From Pseudomonas simiae (GTDB lineage: Bacteria > Pseudomonadota > Gammaproteobacteria > Pseudomonadales > Pseudomonadaceae): a stretch of 64,000 nucleotides of DNA. The stretch spans positions 186,001 through 250,000 of the forward strand of contig NZ_FOKB01000002.1 of assembly GCF_900111895.1 (NCBI RefSeq), in the 5' to 3' direction. Below, in pieces: positions 50,739 through 60,194 of this stretch. The position numbers were made by a program, and so were the translations under genes. Below the pieces are notes generated by a model. The model did not search any database, was not told the DNA's origin, and saw only the letters and a list, made by a program, of their open reading frames with translations. Numbering within the stretch: position 1 is the stretch's first letter; each line of letters starts with the position of its first letter.

Positions 50739-51791
50739 ATGAGTAAATTCTGGAGCCCTTTCGTCAAGGACCTGGTGCCTTACGTGCCCGGCGAACAACC
50801 CAAGCTGACCAAGCTGGTCAAGCTCAACACCAATGAAAACCCCTACGGCCCATCGCCCAAGGCGTTGGCAGCGATGCAGGCGGAGTTGAACGATAACCTG
50901 CGCCTGTACCCGGATCCGAACAGCGACCTGCTCAAGCAGGCGGTCGCCAAGTATTACGGGATCGACGCCGGCAAAGTGTTCCTCGGCAACGGTTCCGACG
51001 AAGTCCTGGCGCACATCTTTCACGGGCTGTTCCAGCACGACCTGCCGCTGCTGTTCCCGGATATCAGCTACAGCTTCTACCCGGTGTACTGCGGCCTTTA
51101 TGGCATCCAGTCGGATCCGGTGCCGCTGGATGAACAGTTCCAGATTCGTGTGGCGGATTACGCCAAGCCCAACGGTGGGATCATCTTCCCCAACCCGAAC
51201 GCGCCGACTGGCACAGTACTGGCGCTGGACGCGGTGGAGCAGATCCTCAAGGCCAGCCCGGATTCGGTGGTGGTGGTCGACGAAGCCTATATCGACTTCG
51301 GTGGTGAAACCGCTATCAGCCTGGTGGACCGTTACCCGAACCTGCTGGTGACCCAGACCCTGTCCAAATCGCGCTCACTGGCCGGTTTGCGTGTAGGCCT
51401 GGCCGTGGGCCATCCGGACCTGATCGAGGCGCTGGAGCGGGTCAAGAACAGCTTCAACTCCTATCCGCTGGATCGCCTGGCGATTGTCGGCGCGGCGGCG
51501 GCGTTCGAGGACCGTGAGTACTTCGAGAAGACCTGCCAATGGGTCATCGATAGCCGTAACACGCTCGTCGCTCAATTGGAGGAGAAGGGTTTTGAGGTGT
51601 TGCCGTCGGCAGCCAACTTCATCTTTGCTCGCCATCCTGAGTATGACGCTGCTGGCCTGGCGGCCAAGTTGCGTGAGCAAGGGGTGATCGTGCGGCACTT
51701 CAAGCAGGAGCGGATTGCCCAGTTCCTGCGGATCAGCATCGGTACGCCTGAACAGAACCAGGCGCTGATTGATGGCCTTGGCGAGCTCTAA
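50739..51791 (+). CDS. hisC: Histidinol-phosphate aminotransferase
   Basis: A 350-residue fold-type I PLP enzyme. Internal aldimine Lys210 lies in [29 protein letters not shown] and [12 protein letters not shown] are typical. It is coupled to hisD, and a REPIN follows. Confidence 0.95.
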   Translation: MSKFWSPFVKDLVPYVPGEQPKLTKLVKLNTNENPYGPSPKALAAMQAELNDNLRLYPDPNSDLLKQAVAKYYGIDAGKVFLGNGSDEVLAHIFHGLFQHDLPLLFPDISYSFYPVYCGLYGIQSDPVPLDEQFQIRVADYAKPNGGIIFPNPNAPTGTVLALDAVEQILKASPDSVVVVDEAYIDFGGETAISLVDRYPNLLVTQTLSKSRSLAGLRVGLAVGHPDLIEALERVKNSFNSYPLDRLAIVGAAAAFEDREYFEKTCQWVIDSRNTLVAQLEEKGFEVLPSAANFIFARHPEYDAAGLAAKLREQGVIVRHFKQERIAQFLRISIGTPEQNQALIDGLGEL

Positions 51792-51807
51792 CAGCCGCTG
51801 AAAACAC

Positions 51808-51898
51808 ATGTGGGAGCGGGCTTGCTCGCGAAAGCGGAGTGTCAGTCGAAAGGTATGCGACTGATACACTGCCTTCGCGAGCAAGCCCGCTCCCACAT
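51808..51898. repeat. REPIN-type element (D)
   Basis: ATGTGGGAGCGGGCTTGCTCGCGAA and its exact inverted copy (51874-51898) flank a spacer that itself contains an inverted GTGTCAGTCG / CGACTGATACAC pair, so the whole unit can fold as one long nested hairpin. It lies between converging hisC and uraA. Confidence 0.9.
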
Positions 51899-51916
51899 TC
51901 GGTTTTGCGGTGTTAA

Positions 51917-53197
51917 TTAGAGCAGCGGCTCATCCGGCTTCTTGTTCTTCCAGCCATCATTGCCCGGCAGCAGCAGGTTCAAACCAATCGCTACCACCGC
52001 ACACAGGGCGATGCCCTTGAGGCCGAAATCATCCGGGCCGGTGCCGGTACCCACCAGCACACCGCCAATCCCGAACACCAACGTCACCGAGACGATCACC
52101 AGGTTGCGCGCTTCGCCCAGGTCGATCCTGTGGCGGATCAGCGTGTTCATGCCCACGGCGGCGATAGAGCCGAACAGCAGACACAGAATCCCGCCCATCA
52201 CTGGCACCGGGATACTTTGCAGCAGCGCGCCGAACTTACCGATAAACGCCAGGCTGATGGCGAACACCGCCGCCCAGGTCATGATTTTCGGGTTGTAGTT
52301 CTTGGTCAGCATCACCGCGCCAGTCACCTCGGCGTAGGTGGTGTTGGGCGGGCCGCCAAACAGGCCGGCTGCCGTGGTGGCAATGCCGTCGCCCAGCAGG
52401 GTGCGGTGCAGGCCGGGCTTCTTCAAGTAGTCGCGACCGGTCACGCTACCCACCGCAATCACACCGCCGATATGCTCGATCGCCGGGGCCAGGGCCACCG
52501 GCACGATGAACAGAATCGCCTGCCAGTTGAATTCCGGCGCGGTGAAGTGGGGCAGGGCGAACCATGGCGCGGCGGCGATCTTCGCTGTGTCGACCACGCC
52601 AAAGTAGAACGACATGGCAAACCCCACCAGCACGCCGGAGATGATCGGCACCAGGCGGAAAATGCCTTTGCCGAACACCGCCACGATCAGCGTGGTCAGC
52701 AGCGCCGGCATCGAGATCATCATCGCCGTCTGGTAATGGATCAGCTCGGCGCCATCGCCTGACTTGCCCATCGCCATATTGGCGGCGATCGGCGCCATGG
52801 CCAGGCCAATGGAAATAATCACCGGCCCGATAACCACCGGCGGTAACAGCCGATCGATGAACCCGGTGCCTTTGATCTTCACCGCCAGACCGAGGAAGGT
52901 ATACACGAACCCGGCCGCCATCACCCCGCCCATGGTCGCCGCGAGGCCGAACTGGCCCTTGGCGAGAATGATCGGGGTGATAAAGGCAAAGCTCGACGCC
53001 AGGAAAACCGGCACCTGCCGCCCTGTCACCAGCTGGAACAACAGCGTGCCCAGGCCCGCGGTGAACAGGGCAACGTTTGGATCAAGACCTGTGATCAGCG
53101 GCATCAACACCAACGCGCCAAATGCTACGAAGAGCATCTGTGCGCCAGACAGGATCTGGCGCCAAAGCGGGTCGTTGAATTCATCCTGCATGCTCAA
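51917..53197 (-). CDS. uraA: Uracil:H+ symporter (NCS2 family, UraA-like)
   Basis: A 426-residue membrane protein with about 14 helices. It has the NAT/NCS2 pattern in the centre ([21 protein letters not shown]) with the conserved Glu and a later [14 protein letters not shown]. Its start overlaps upp by four bases, supporting uracil as substrate. Confidence 0.94.
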   Translation of the reverse strand: MSMQDEFNDPLWRQILSGAQMLFVAFGALVLMPLITGLDPNVALFTAGLGTLLFQLVTGRQVPVFLASSFAFITPIILAKGQFGLAATMGGVMAAGFVYTFLGLAVKIKGTGFIDRLLPPVVIGPVIISIGLAMAPIAANMAMGKSGDGAELIHYQTAMMISMPALLTTLIVAVFGKGIFRLVPIISGVLVGFAMSFYFGVVDTAKIAAAPWFALPHFTAPEFNWQAILFIVPVALAPAIEHIGGVIAVGSVTGRDYLKKPGLHRTLLGDGIATTAAGLFGGPPNTTYAEVTGAVMLTKNYNPKIMTWAAVFAISLAFIGKFGALLQSIPVPVMGGILCLLFGSIAAVGMNTLIRHRIDLGEARNLVIVSVTLVFGIGGVLVGTGTGPDDFGLKGIALCAVVAIGLNLLLPGNDGWKNKKPDEPLL

Positions 53198-53832
53198 GCG
53201 TCCTTCTGCTTGGTGCCGAAGATCTTGTCACCGGCATCGCCCAGGCCTGGGATGATGTAGCCGTGTTCGTTCAGGCGCTCATCGATGGACGCGGTGTAGA
53301 TCTGCACGTCCGGATGGGCCTTCTCGACGGCCGCGATGCCTTCGGGGGCAGCGACGAGGACCATGGCGCGGATGTCCCGGCAACCGGCCTTTTTCAGCAG
53401 GTCGATGGTGGCAACCATGGAGCTGCCGGTGGCCAGCATCGGGTCGATGATCATCGCCAGGCGTTCGTTGATTTCCGGAACGAGTTTTTCCAGGTAGGTG
53501 TGGGCTTCCAGCGTCTCTTCGTTGCGGGCTACGCCCACAGCGCTGACCTTGGCGCCCGGGATCAGGCTGAGTACGCCTTCGAGCATGCCGATACCGGCGC
53601 GCAGGATCGGGACCACAGTGATTTTCTTACCAGCGATTTTCTCCACCTGGACGGGACCGGCCCAACCGGGGATCTCGTAGGTTTCCAGGGGCAAATCCTT
53701 GGTGGCTTCGTAAGTGAGCAACGCTCCGACTTCCTGAGCAAGCTCACGGAAGTTCTTCGTGCTAATGTCGGCGCGGCGCATAAGGCCGAGCTTGTGTCGG
53801 ATCAGCGGGTGGCGGATCTCGCGAGTGGGCAT
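53194..53832 (-). CDS. upp: Uracil phosphoribosyltransferase
   Basis: A 212-residue enzyme converting uracil + PRPP to UMP. The PRPP loop is [12 protein letters not shown]; the uracil-binding end has [20 protein letters not shown] at [14 protein letters not shown] is used. It forms an operon with uraA for pyrimidine salvage. Confidence 0.97.
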   Translation of the reverse strand: MPTREIRHPLIRHKLGLMRRADISTKNFRELAQEVGALLTYEATKDLPLETYEIPGWAGPVQVEKIAGKKITVVPILRAGIGMLEGVLSLIPGAKVSAVGVARNEETLEAHTYLEKLVPEINERLAMIIDPMLATGSSMVATIDLLKKAGCRDIRAMVLVAAPEGIAAVEKAHPDVQIYTASIDERLNEHGYIIPGLGDAGDKIFGTKQKDA

Positions 53833-53996
53833 GGGAAAGGCTCCGGCGGCGGGCAAAAAAACCGGCCTAGATTAATCTATCCGAGGGTGTTGTCCTATAG
53901 ACATCTAGTACGTTAGTCCATTAAGGCTTGCTCGGAGCGCACGAGAAGCGTACCTTCGCCCGCTTTTCTTGCCACAGCACCCCCTTGGAGAGCGCC

Positions 53997-54554
53997 ATGT
54001 CCGCTGATCTCGAGCATATCCGTCAAATCATGCGCGAGGCTGACTGCCTGTACACCGAAGCGCAAGTCGAAGAGGCGATCGCCAAGGTTGGCGCGCACAT
54101 CACCCGCGAAATGGCCGACACCAACCCGGTGGTCTTCTGCGTGATGAACGGTGGCCTGATCTTCGCCGGAAAATTGCTGACTCATCTGCAATTCCCGCTG
54201 GAAGCGTCCTACCTGCACGCCACCCGCTATCGCAACGAAACCAGCGGCGGCGATCTGTTCTGGAAAGCCAAGCCGGAAGTCTCGTTCATCGATCGCGACG
54301 TGCTGATCATCGACGACATCCTTGATGAAGGTCACACCCTGGGCGCGATCATCGACTTCTGCAAACACGCCGGCGCGCGCAAAGTGCACACCGCTGTGCT
54401 GATCGACAAAGACCATGATCGCAAGGCCCGCCCAGATCTGAAGGCCGATTACGTCGGCCTGCCGTGCATCGACCGCTACATCTTCGGTTACGGCATGGAT
54501 TACAAAGGCTACTGGCGCAATGCCAATGGCATTTACGCCGTCAAAGGGATGTAA
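53997..54554 (+). CDS. hpt: Hypoxanthine-guanine phosphoribosyltransferase
   Basis: A 185-residue purine-salvage PRTase. The PRPP motif is VLIIDDILDEGHTL and the flexible-loop/base region is GYGMDYKGYWRN. The ATG after TTGGAG is chosen. It is divergent from upp-uraA. Confidence 0.93.
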   Translation: MSADLEHIRQIMREADCLYTEAQVEEAIAKVGAHITREMADTNPVVFCVMNGGLIFAGKLLTHLQFPLEASYLHATRYRNETSGGDLFWKAKPEVSFIDRDVLIIDDILDEGHTLGAIIDFCKHAGARKVHTAVLIDKDHDRKARPDLKADYVGLPCIDRYIFGYGMDYKGYWRNANGIYAVKGM

Positions 54555-54557
54555 GCC

Positions 54558-55025
54558 ATGGCCCGTTTTCTTGATCAGACGCTGTTTGCCGAACTGGCCG
54601 AGAAAGCGGGCGCCAGCCCTCGTGGCCGGCACCATCATAATTTCCATCAAATGGAAGAGCCGTGTCACCGTCTCGCTGTGGGGTTGCAGCCTGACACTTA
54701 TGTGCCGCCTCATCGGCACCTGAGCGCGGACAAGGCGGAAACCTTGCTCGTGCTGCAGGGCCGCCTGGGTGTGCTGGTGTTCAGCGAAACCGGCGAAGTG
54801 CTCGCCAGACGCGTGATGCAGGCGGGTGGCGAATGCGCTGGCGTTGATCTTCCTCCCGGCGTGTTCCACGGTTTGGTGGTGCTGGAGCCCAACACGGTGA
54901 TGTTCGAGTGCAAGGCCGGCCCGTATCGTCCGGTGGGCGAAGGCGAGCTGGCCGATTGGGCGCCCCGCGAAGGCGATGCCGGCGTGGCCGAGTATCAACG
55001 CTGGATGCTTGCCCAGTTCGATTGA
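54558..55025 (+). CDS. WbuC-family cupin-fold metalloprotein
   Basis: A 155-residue small cupin. His-rich N-terminal stretch (GRHHHNFHQ) is followed by cupin motif 1 (VPPHRHLSADKAETLLVLQG, ligands H, H, E) and motif 2 (LPPGVFHGLVVL). WbuC relatives are annotated near O-antigen genes, but the reaction is unknown. It lies three bases from hpt. Confidence 0.85.
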   Translation: MARFLDQTLFAELAEKAGASPRGRHHHNFHQMEEPCHRLAVGLQPDTYVPPHRHLSADKAETLLVLQGRLGVLVFSETGEVLARRVMQAGGECAGVDLPPGVFHGLVVLEPNTVMFECKAGPYRPVGEGELADWAPREGDAGVAEYQRWMLAQFD

Positions 55026-55060
55026 GCTACAGTGCTGGGCCCATCTTGCCGGAGCGGCCC

Positions 55061-55546
55061 ATGAGCCTGTTGATACGCACCTGCGCCGTCCTGGCGCTGA
55101 CCCTCAGCCTGCCGCTGGCCGCGGCGCCTGCACCGATGCACAGCCAGTTCCTGCCCTCGGACGACCTGACCCTGCGCGCGGAAACCCCGGACCAGCAGCA
55201 ACTGCTGCAAGTTAATGAGTACGCTGTGGTGGTGGGTAATCAACGCCAATCCAGCCAGCAACCGATTCCGGTGACCTCGCCGCTGATGATCCGCCTCAAG
55301 GGCAAATCCCTGAACAAAGGCGCGACCATCAGCCAGGTGGTGCTCAACTTCGATGCCGAAAGCAAAAGCCTGAAAAAACCGGTGTACGACGATAAGAGCA
55401 AGACCCTCACCTTGTCCTACCCGGTGGCTCAGTACAGAGTGATCGTCGACTTGCTGCGCAATGACACGGTGTATGTACAGTTTCTCAGTTATGCCAATGG
55501 GCATATCTGGGCCGACTTACACACCGGTGCTGTTCGCGCACGGTAG
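55061..55546 (+). CDS. Conserved secreted protein of unknown function (161 aa)
   Basis: A 161-residue protein with a clear signal peptide (about 1-21, LALTLSLPLAAAPA). The remainder looks beta-rich and has no motif I can name. GGAGCGG precedes the ATG. It follows the WbuC-like gene after 35 bases and precedes a REPIN. Confidence 0.75.
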   Translation: MSLLIRTCAVLALTLSLPLAAAPAPMHSQFLPSDDLTLRAETPDQQQLLQVNEYAVVVGNQRQSSQQPIPVTSPLMIRLKGKSLNKGATISQVVLNFDAESKSLKKPVYDDKSKTLTLSYPVAQYRVIVDLLRNDTVYVQFLSYANGHIWADLHTGAVRAR

Positions 55547-55566
55547 TGAGAACCCAGCATTACCAC

Positions 55567-55657
55567 ATGTGGGAGCGGGCTTGCTCGTGAAAGCGGAGTA
55601 TCAGTTAAAGGTAAGTTGACTGACCCACCGCATTCGCGGGCAAGCCCGCTCCCACAT
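55567..55657. repeat. REPIN-type element (E)
   Basis: ATGTGGGAGCGGGCTTGCTCGTGAA and the inverted copy TTCGCGGGCAAGCCCGCTCCCACAT (55633-55657, one mismatch plus G-T pairing) flank a 41-base spacer that is visibly homologous to the spacer of element D (AAGCGGAGTxTCAGT). Confidence 0.9.
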
Positions 55658-55737
55658 TGGTTCTGCGTCGCTTCCGAAGCTGGCGTGCCGCAGGTAAACT
55701 GCTTTTCCCGTGTAATGTCTGCAGGCTGGAGTCGGTA

Positions 55738-56025
55738 ATGCGTAAAGATAAGAAACAGGTGATTGGCGACGAGATCGGCGACGATCAGATCAAGTTGTTC
55801 CTGGACTTCGAGCCGGTCGATGCGACTTCACCGTCCCTGCACAAACTGATCAAGGCCTACCGTGGCCTGCGTATCGACGACTTCGAACGGTTCCTGGGCT
55901 TTTTCAAGGAAGCTGGCCTGGACCTCGACGGCAAGGATGAGCATGGGCAGACCTTCGTGGACCTGATCAAGGACCAGCGTAATGCCGCCGAGTATATCGA
56001 GCTGATCGATAACGCCCGCGGCTGA
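55738..56025 (+). CDS. Conserved Pseudomonas protein of unknown function (95 aa, PA4642-like)
   Basis: A 95-residue cytosolic, acidic protein starting RKDKKQVIGDEIGDDQIKLF. The C-terminal half (DDFERFLGFFKEAGLDLDGKD ... FVDLIKDQR) suggests ankyrin/death-fold-like helices seen in small Pseudomonas proteins beside mqo. No catalytic motif. Convergent with mqo across a shared terminator. Confidence 0.8.
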   Translation: MRKDKKQVIGDEIGDDQIKLFLDFEPVDATSPSLHKLIKAYRGLRIDDFERFLGFFKEAGLDLDGKDEHGQTFVDLIKDQRNAAEYIELIDNARG

Positions 56026-56040
56026 TTATTCGAGGCACAC

Positions 56041-56080
56041 AAAAACGCCCCGTTCTCATCACGAGAGCGGGGCGTTTTTT
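56041..56080. terminator. Bidirectional terminator between the 95-aa gene and mqo
   Basis: ACGCCCCG-TTCTC and GAGAG-CGGGGCGT form a 13-bp stem, with five A residues before it and six T residues after it, so it can stop transcripts from both converging genes. Confidence 0.92.
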
Positions 56081-56094
56081 ATGGCGTCACGACT

Positions 56095-57603
56095 TCAAGC
56101 GTAGCTTTCAGTCTCGGCGGCAGGTGCAACCAGTTCCAGGCTGATGTTGTTCTGCGTGTTGATCTTGCGATACAGCTCCGCGTCCGTTTCCAGAACCTTT
56201 TCCCGCGCCGGGAAAATTTCCTGCAACTTGGCGGCCCATTCACCTGCGGCTTTGCTTGGGAAGCACTTCTCGATCAGCTCCAGCATGATCGAAACGGTCA
56301 CCGAAGCACCCGGAGACGCGCCCAGCAGGGCGGCCAGCGAGCCGTCTTTGGCCGCGACCAGTTCGGTACCGAATTGCAGCACGCCGCCTTTCTTCGGGTC
56401 TTTCTTGATGATCTGCACCCGTTGACCGGCCACTTCCAGGCGCCAGTCCTCGGCTTTCGCCTCCGGATAGAAGCGACGCAGGGACTCCAGGCGCTGCTCC
56501 ATGGATTGGCGCACTTCGCTGACCAGGTACTTGGTCAGGTCCATGTTGTCGCGGGCCACAGCCAGCATCGGGCCGATGTTGCCGGCGCGAATCGACATCG
56601 GCAGGTCGAGGAACGAGCCGTGCTTGAGGAACTTGGTGGTGAAGCCGGCGTATGGCCCGAACAGCAGGGATTTCTTGCCATCCACCACACGGGTGTCCAG
56701 GTGCGGCACGGACATCGGCGGCGAACCTACGGCAGCCTGGCTGTAGACCTTGGCCTGGTGGTGCTTGACCACTTCCGGGTTGTCGCAACGCAGCCATTGG
56801 CCGCTGACCGGGAAGCCGCCAAAGCCTTTGCTTTCTTCGATGCCCGAGGCTTGCAGCAGCGGCAGGGCTGCGCCACCGGCGCCGAGGAACACGAACTTGG
56901 CGTCCACGTCACGGCTGTTGCCGCTGTTCACATCCTTGATGCTCACGGTCCAGCCTGTGCCGTTGCGCTTGAGGCCGGTCACACGCTTGCTGTACTTGAC
57001 CTGGGCGTCTGGCGAACTGGTCAGGTGGCTGAGCAGTTGGTTGGTCAGTGCGCCGAAGTTGACGTCGGTACCGTTCATGACGCGGGTGGCTGCGATTTTT
57101 TCGTCGAGCGAGCGGCCCGGCATCATCAGCGGCATCCACTCGGCCATTTCGCTACGGTCTTCGGTGTAGTGCATGTCCGAAAACGCGTGGTGCTGGCTGA
57201 GGGTTTCAAAGCGCTTCTTGAGGAAGTCCACGCCTTTTTCGCCCTGCACGAAGCTCAGGTGCGGCACCGGGCTGATGAAGGACTTGGACGAGCCAAAGGT
57301 GCCCTTTTTGGTCAGGTACGCCCAGAACTGCTTCGACACCTCGAACTGGGTGTTGATGTGCACGGCTTTCTTGATGTCGATGGAGCCATCGGCGGCCTGG
57401 GGCGTGTAGTTCAGCTCACACAGCCCGGCGTGGCCGGTCCCGGCGTTGTTCCACGGGTTGGAACTTTCCGCGGCACCCGAATCCATCAGCTCAACGACTT
57501 CCAGCTTGAGGCCGGGGTCGAGCTCTTTGAGCAGTACGGCCAGGGTGGCACTCATGATGCCGGCCCCTACCAGTACTACGTCGACTGCTTCGTTATGCGC
57601 CAT
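56095..57603 (-). CDS. mqo: Malate:quinone oxidoreductase
   Basis: A 502-residue FAD enzyme oxidising malate to oxaloacetate with quinone reduction, membrane-associated. The FAD loop is [34 protein letters not shown] is the Mqo hallmark. It gives a TCA step independent of NAD malate dehydrogenase. GGAG lies nine bases before the ATG. An upstream small frame ends at the start codon. Confidence 0.97.
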   Translation of the reverse strand: MAHNEAVDVVLVGAGIMSATLAVLLKELDPGLKLEVVELMDSGAAESSNPWNNAGTGHAGLCELNYTPQAADGSIDIKKAVHINTQFEVSKQFWAYLTKKGTFGSSKSFISPVPHLSFVQGEKGVDFLKKRFETLSQHHAFSDMHYTEDRSEMAEWMPLMMPGRSLDEKIAATRVMNGTDVNFGALTNQLLSHLTSSPDAQVKYSKRVTGLKRNGTGWTVSIKDVNSGNSRDVDAKFVFLGAGGAALPLLQASGIEESKGFGGFPVSGQWLRCDNPEVVKHHQAKVYSQAAVGSPPMSVPHLDTRVVDGKKSLLFGPYAGFTTKFLKHGSFLDLPMSIRAGNIGPMLAVARDNMDLTKYLVSEVRQSMEQRLESLRRFYPEAKAEDWRLEVAGQRVQIIKKDPKKGGVLQFGTELVAAKDGSLAALLGASPGASVTVSIMLELIEKCFPSKAAGEWAAKLQEIFPAREKVLETDAELYRKINTQNNISLELVAPAAETESYA

Positions 57604-57780
57604 TTAACGCGTCTCCAAAATCTGCAGCACCAAATTGACGGCATGGCTGCCAGGAGTGACGGGGCGATTCACGTGTTGCCCCAGATTACCCATGGCCAGG
57701 ATCGCCATGTCCGATTCGCAATTCTTTGCATGTTCAGCGCGCGCTTCCTGCCGGGCTAATCTGCCTATGAACGCATTCAT
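57604..57780 (-). CDS. Possible small leader ORF abutting mqo
   Basis: A 58-codon frame starting ATG-AAT-GCG (MNAFIGRLARQ) runs directly to TAA, immediately followed by the mqo ATG. The second half uses common Pseudomonas codons (GCG-ATC-CTG-GCC, AAC/CGC types) while the start uses rare ATA, AGA and TTA. No strong ribosome-binding site is visible and I do not recognise the peptide. It may be a leader peptide or chance. Confidence 0.3.
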   Translation of the reverse strand: MNAFIGRLARQEARAEHAKNCESDMAILAMGNLGQHVNRPVTPGSHAVNLVLQILETR

Positions 57781-57795
57781 GGGCGCCTGTGGCAA

Positions 57796-58321
57796 TTCGA
57801 CTTATGGTCAAAGCGTGCGATTCATGCAATCAATCCGTAGCGGACAGGCTCAAGCTCCGGTTTTTAAAACGTGCTCGGTCCTGTGTGGTTGGGCTGTTCC
57901 AGACGCTGATGGTGCTTGTACAAACGCCAAACTATTCATTTGCTCGCCACACTCTTGTGAAGTTGTGAAAACCCGTTTTTTCACGCTCTTTTGAAGACGT
58001 GAACCTCAAAAAAGGGCTGCCCCAGCCTGGCACCTGGCCCCTAGCCGACACGCGGCAAAACGGGCAAACAACTCAAGTGGCCGAGCGCAATGGCAGCTCT
58101 GGCAGATTCGGTAAAGGCGGAGGGTTTGCAGGGAAAACAGCAAGCACGCCAGCTTCACTCGATCTGTGTGGGCGGCTCTCTGTGGGCGATTTGGGGGTTA
58201 GTGCCGTGGCAATAACGATGCTGCGAGGCCCGATCAGGAGACGTCCTTATAATCGGGGGGAGATTGTAGCGAAGAACGCCAGGGAAATGGGCGTGTTTTA
58301 TGACTTTTATTAGGCGTTCGG
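57796..58321. other. Gap of about 520 bases without a recognised gene
   Basis: I see no credible protein gene here: the 104-codon plus-strand frame at 57999-58313 has a GTG start, odd composition and no ribosome-binding site. The stretch holds the likely mqo promoter region (near 57800-57900), a hairpin GTGAAAA/TTTTCAC at 57964-57983, a minus-strand terminator-like hairpin at 58008-58027 and an isolated TATAAT at 58248-58253. A small RNA is possible. Confidence 0.5.
58008..58027 (-). terminator. Minus-strand terminator-like hairpin in the mqo upstream gap
   Basis: On the minus strand GGCTG-GGG-CAGCC is followed by C and six T residues. It could end a transcript from the 77-aa gene at 58322-58555 or from an unannotated RNA before it reaches mqo. 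Confidence 0.5.
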
Positions 58322-58555
58322 TCAGGCGGCCAACGGCTGGTGCCGGGGCGACCGCGCAGGACGCGGGCTGACGCGTGCGCGGGCCGGTAGCGGGTGGTGC
58401 ATCCAGCTCAGGCGGATTTCATCGATTTCCACCCATCCGTCCCCTACCGGCGGCTGGCTGCATTCTTTGAAGGCCTGGCAACGACCTTGCGCATCGAGCA
58501 GGGCGAACTGACGAAGGGCGGGCTTGCGCGTAAACAATGACCAGAGAAAATGCAT
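58322..58555 (-). CDS. Small conserved hypothetical protein (77 aa)
   Basis: A 77-residue protein starting MHFLWSLFTRKPALRQFALLD. The front half looks folded (QGRCQAFKECSQPPVGDGWVEI, with two Cys), while the last 20 residues are Arg/Pro-rich and basic. AGGTCAG lies upstream of the ATG. I do not know a function; similar small proteins occur near mqo in Pseudomonas. Confidence 0.65.
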   Translation of the reverse strand: MHFLWSLFTRKPALRQFALLDAQGRCQAFKECSQPPVGDGWVEIDEIRLSWMHHPLPARARVSPRPARSPRHQPLAA

Positions 58556-58749
58556 GGTGTCTGACCTCCTGAGATTGGGGCCTAGCATGTCGGTCGGGCA
58601 TGACGAGCTTGTGTATCGGCCATGACATATCAGTGACACCGAACCGCGACAGGCCGCGCAGGTCTCAGGTTGTAACTGGCGCTAGTTCCTGGCACAGGCG
58701 CACCGCTATACTGCCCGCCTGTCGGTACCTGATTTCTGGAGAGAAGAGC

Positions 58750-59337
58750 ATGTTGCAACGCCTGTTGTTCGGTTTGATCACTGTGACCAGTTTGACCCTG
58801 GTTGGCTGCGCCAACAGCCCGCAACAACTGACCCCGGAACCGAAAATCACCACGCAGCTGGCGCCTGTGGGCCACGGCCAGCCGGTGTCGGTGCGTGTGG
58901 TGGATGGTCGTCCGTCGCCGACCCTCGGCTCGCGCGGTGGCCTGTACCCGGAAACCGCCCTGGTCTCGGTGAATGCCCAGGACGTACTGCCCAAGCTGCA
59001 GGCCCAGGCTGAAGCCGCCGTGCGTCTGCTGGGGTTCACCCCAAGCGCCAACGCACCGGGTGCGCCGCAGTTGACCATCACCCTGGCCGAACTGAAGTAT
59101 CAGTCGCCTAAAGATGGCCTGTACGTGACCGAAGCGTCCATCGGCGCGACCTTCAAGTCCGATGTCAACGCCGGCACCCGTCGCTACAGCGGTCGTTACG
59201 GTGCGTCCCTGAACCAGCGCTTCGGCATGTCACCTAACCAGGAAACCAACACCAAGCTGGTCAGCGACGTCCTCAGCGACGCCTTGACCCGCCTGTTCAA
59301 GGACCCAAGCATCGGTTCGTTGCTCAGCTCGCAATAA
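58750..59337 (+). CDS. YajG-family lipoprotein
   Basis: A 195-residue lipoprotein with signal MLQRLLFGLITVTSLTLVGC (lipobox cysteine at 20). The mature part carries the YajG pattern, including VVDGRPSPTLGSRGG and a C-terminal VSDVLSDALTRLF helix. YajG is an abundant outer-membrane lipoprotein of unclear function. GGAGAGAAG precedes the ATG; a terminator follows. Confidence 0.87.
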   Translation: MLQRLLFGLITVTSLTLVGCANSPQQLTPEPKITTQLAPVGHGQPVSVRVVDGRPSPTLGSRGGLYPETALVSVNAQDVLPKLQAQAEAAVRLLGFTPSANAPGAPQLTITLAELKYQSPKDGLYVTEASIGATFKSDVNAGTRRYSGRYGASLNQRFGMSPNQETNTKLVSDVLSDALTRLFKDPSIGSLLSSQ

Positions 59338-59347
59338 CCGATTCAGC

Positions 59348-59383
59348 AAAAAGCCGGGCCCAGTGATGAGCCCGGCTTTTTTT
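59348..59383 (+). terminator. Rho-independent terminator after the YajG-like gene
   Basis: AAAAAGCCGGGC and GCCCGGCTTTTTTT flank an 11-base loop. The A run before the stem means it can also serve the convergent 69-aa gene. Confidence 0.92.
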
Positions 59384-59394
59384 CGCCTCCAGTT

Positions 59395-59604
59395 TCACGC
59401 GGCGGTGTCGATACAGAAATCCAGCATGCTCACCCCCGTCAGCAGATCGGTCTCCGGCAGGTCTGCATGCTGGTGTCCGCCGAGGGCGCAATACACCAGC
59501 CAGTGGCGATCCTGGACGTTGAAGGCCAGGCTGCCAACCAGTGCTTCTTGCTCATCACTTTGGGTGATCAGGTACAGCCGATCCTGGTTTTGTGCGTGCA
59601 GCAT
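59395..59604 (-). CDS. Small conserved hypothetical protein (69 aa)
   Basis: A 69-residue protein, not recognised. AGGAGCTTGTC upstream gives a good ribosome-binding site for the ATG. It is a mixed alpha/beta-looking sequence (DRLYLITQSDEQEALVGSLAF) with no signal peptide. It converges on the YajG-like gene. Confidence 0.65.
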   Translation of the reverse strand: MLHAQNQDRLYLITQSDEQEALVGSLAFNVQDRHWLVYCALGGHQHADLPETDLLTGVSMLDFCIDTAA

Positions 59605-59786
59605 GACAAGCTCCTAAGCGTCGAAGGGCAACAGAGTGGCTTGTTAAGGTGACGTTCAGGTGACGGCGTAAATTACTGGATACATTAGCCGTTAACGGGG
59701 GAGGGAGCATTTACGGCGCGGGAGGCCACTATCGTTCAGGTTTGTATCTGAACCGATACCAAGACACTGTCTTACTGAGGTTTGCG

Positions 59787-60044
59787 ATGGCGCTGCCCGC
59801 ACTACTGATCAATGTTCTGGCTTTACTAGTGGCCTGCACGGGGGCGGCGCTGCTGTTCATTACCCGCCTGCGCGAGCAGCGCGCGATGGCCGACCTGACC
59901 GCGCAAGGCGAAGATCGCGCGATCGACCAGCCGATGTTGTTTCTGGATGTACGCACCGAACGGGCGCATCGTCTGGCTTACCGCATTGGGTTTGCCTGCC
60001 TGGGGTTGGCGTTGGTCACTTCCTGGCTCAGCACCCACCTCTGA
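59787..60044 (+). CDS. Small membrane protein of unknown function (85 aa)
   Basis: An 85-residue protein with two predicted helices: about 5-27 (LLINVLALLVACTGAALLF) and 63-82 (IGFACLGLALVTSWLSTHL), joined by a charged cytoplasmic loop. GAGG lies six bases before the ATG. No family is evident. Confidence 0.65.
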   Translation: MALPALLINVLALLVACTGAALLFITRLREQRAMADLTAQGEDRAIDQPMLFLDVRTERAHRLAYRIGFACLGLALVTSWLSTHL

Positions 60045-60075
60045 AAACATCGCGAAACGAATGTGTGCGGGCTAG

Positions 60076-60164
60076 TGTGGGAGCTGGCTTGCCTGCGATA
60101 GCATCACCTCGGTGCGATTGATATACCGAGGTGCCTGCATCGCGGGCAAGCCCGGCTCCCCACA
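60076..60164. repeat. REPIN-type element (F)
   Basis: TGTGGGAGCTGGCTTGCCTGCGAT and inverted ATCGCGGGCAAGCCCGGCTCCCCACA (60139-60164, with two single-base insertions) flank a spacer with an inner inverted CACCTCGGT/ACCGAGGTG pair. It resembles element B in its arms. Confidence 0.85.
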
Positions 60165-60194
60165 CAAGCCAGATCCCACATGTTTGATCGGCGT

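Noticed and set aside
58248-58253. A perfect TATAAT considered as promoter for a small RNA
   Set aside because: The hexamer 17 bases upstream is GAGGCC, with no TTGACA-like match, and only about 70 bases remain before the convergent small gene.
57999-58313. A 104-codon plus-strand frame in the mqo upstream gap
   Set aside because: GTG start with no Shine-Dalgarno, low-complexity composition, and no pattern of synonymous codon preference; kept only as part of the described gap.
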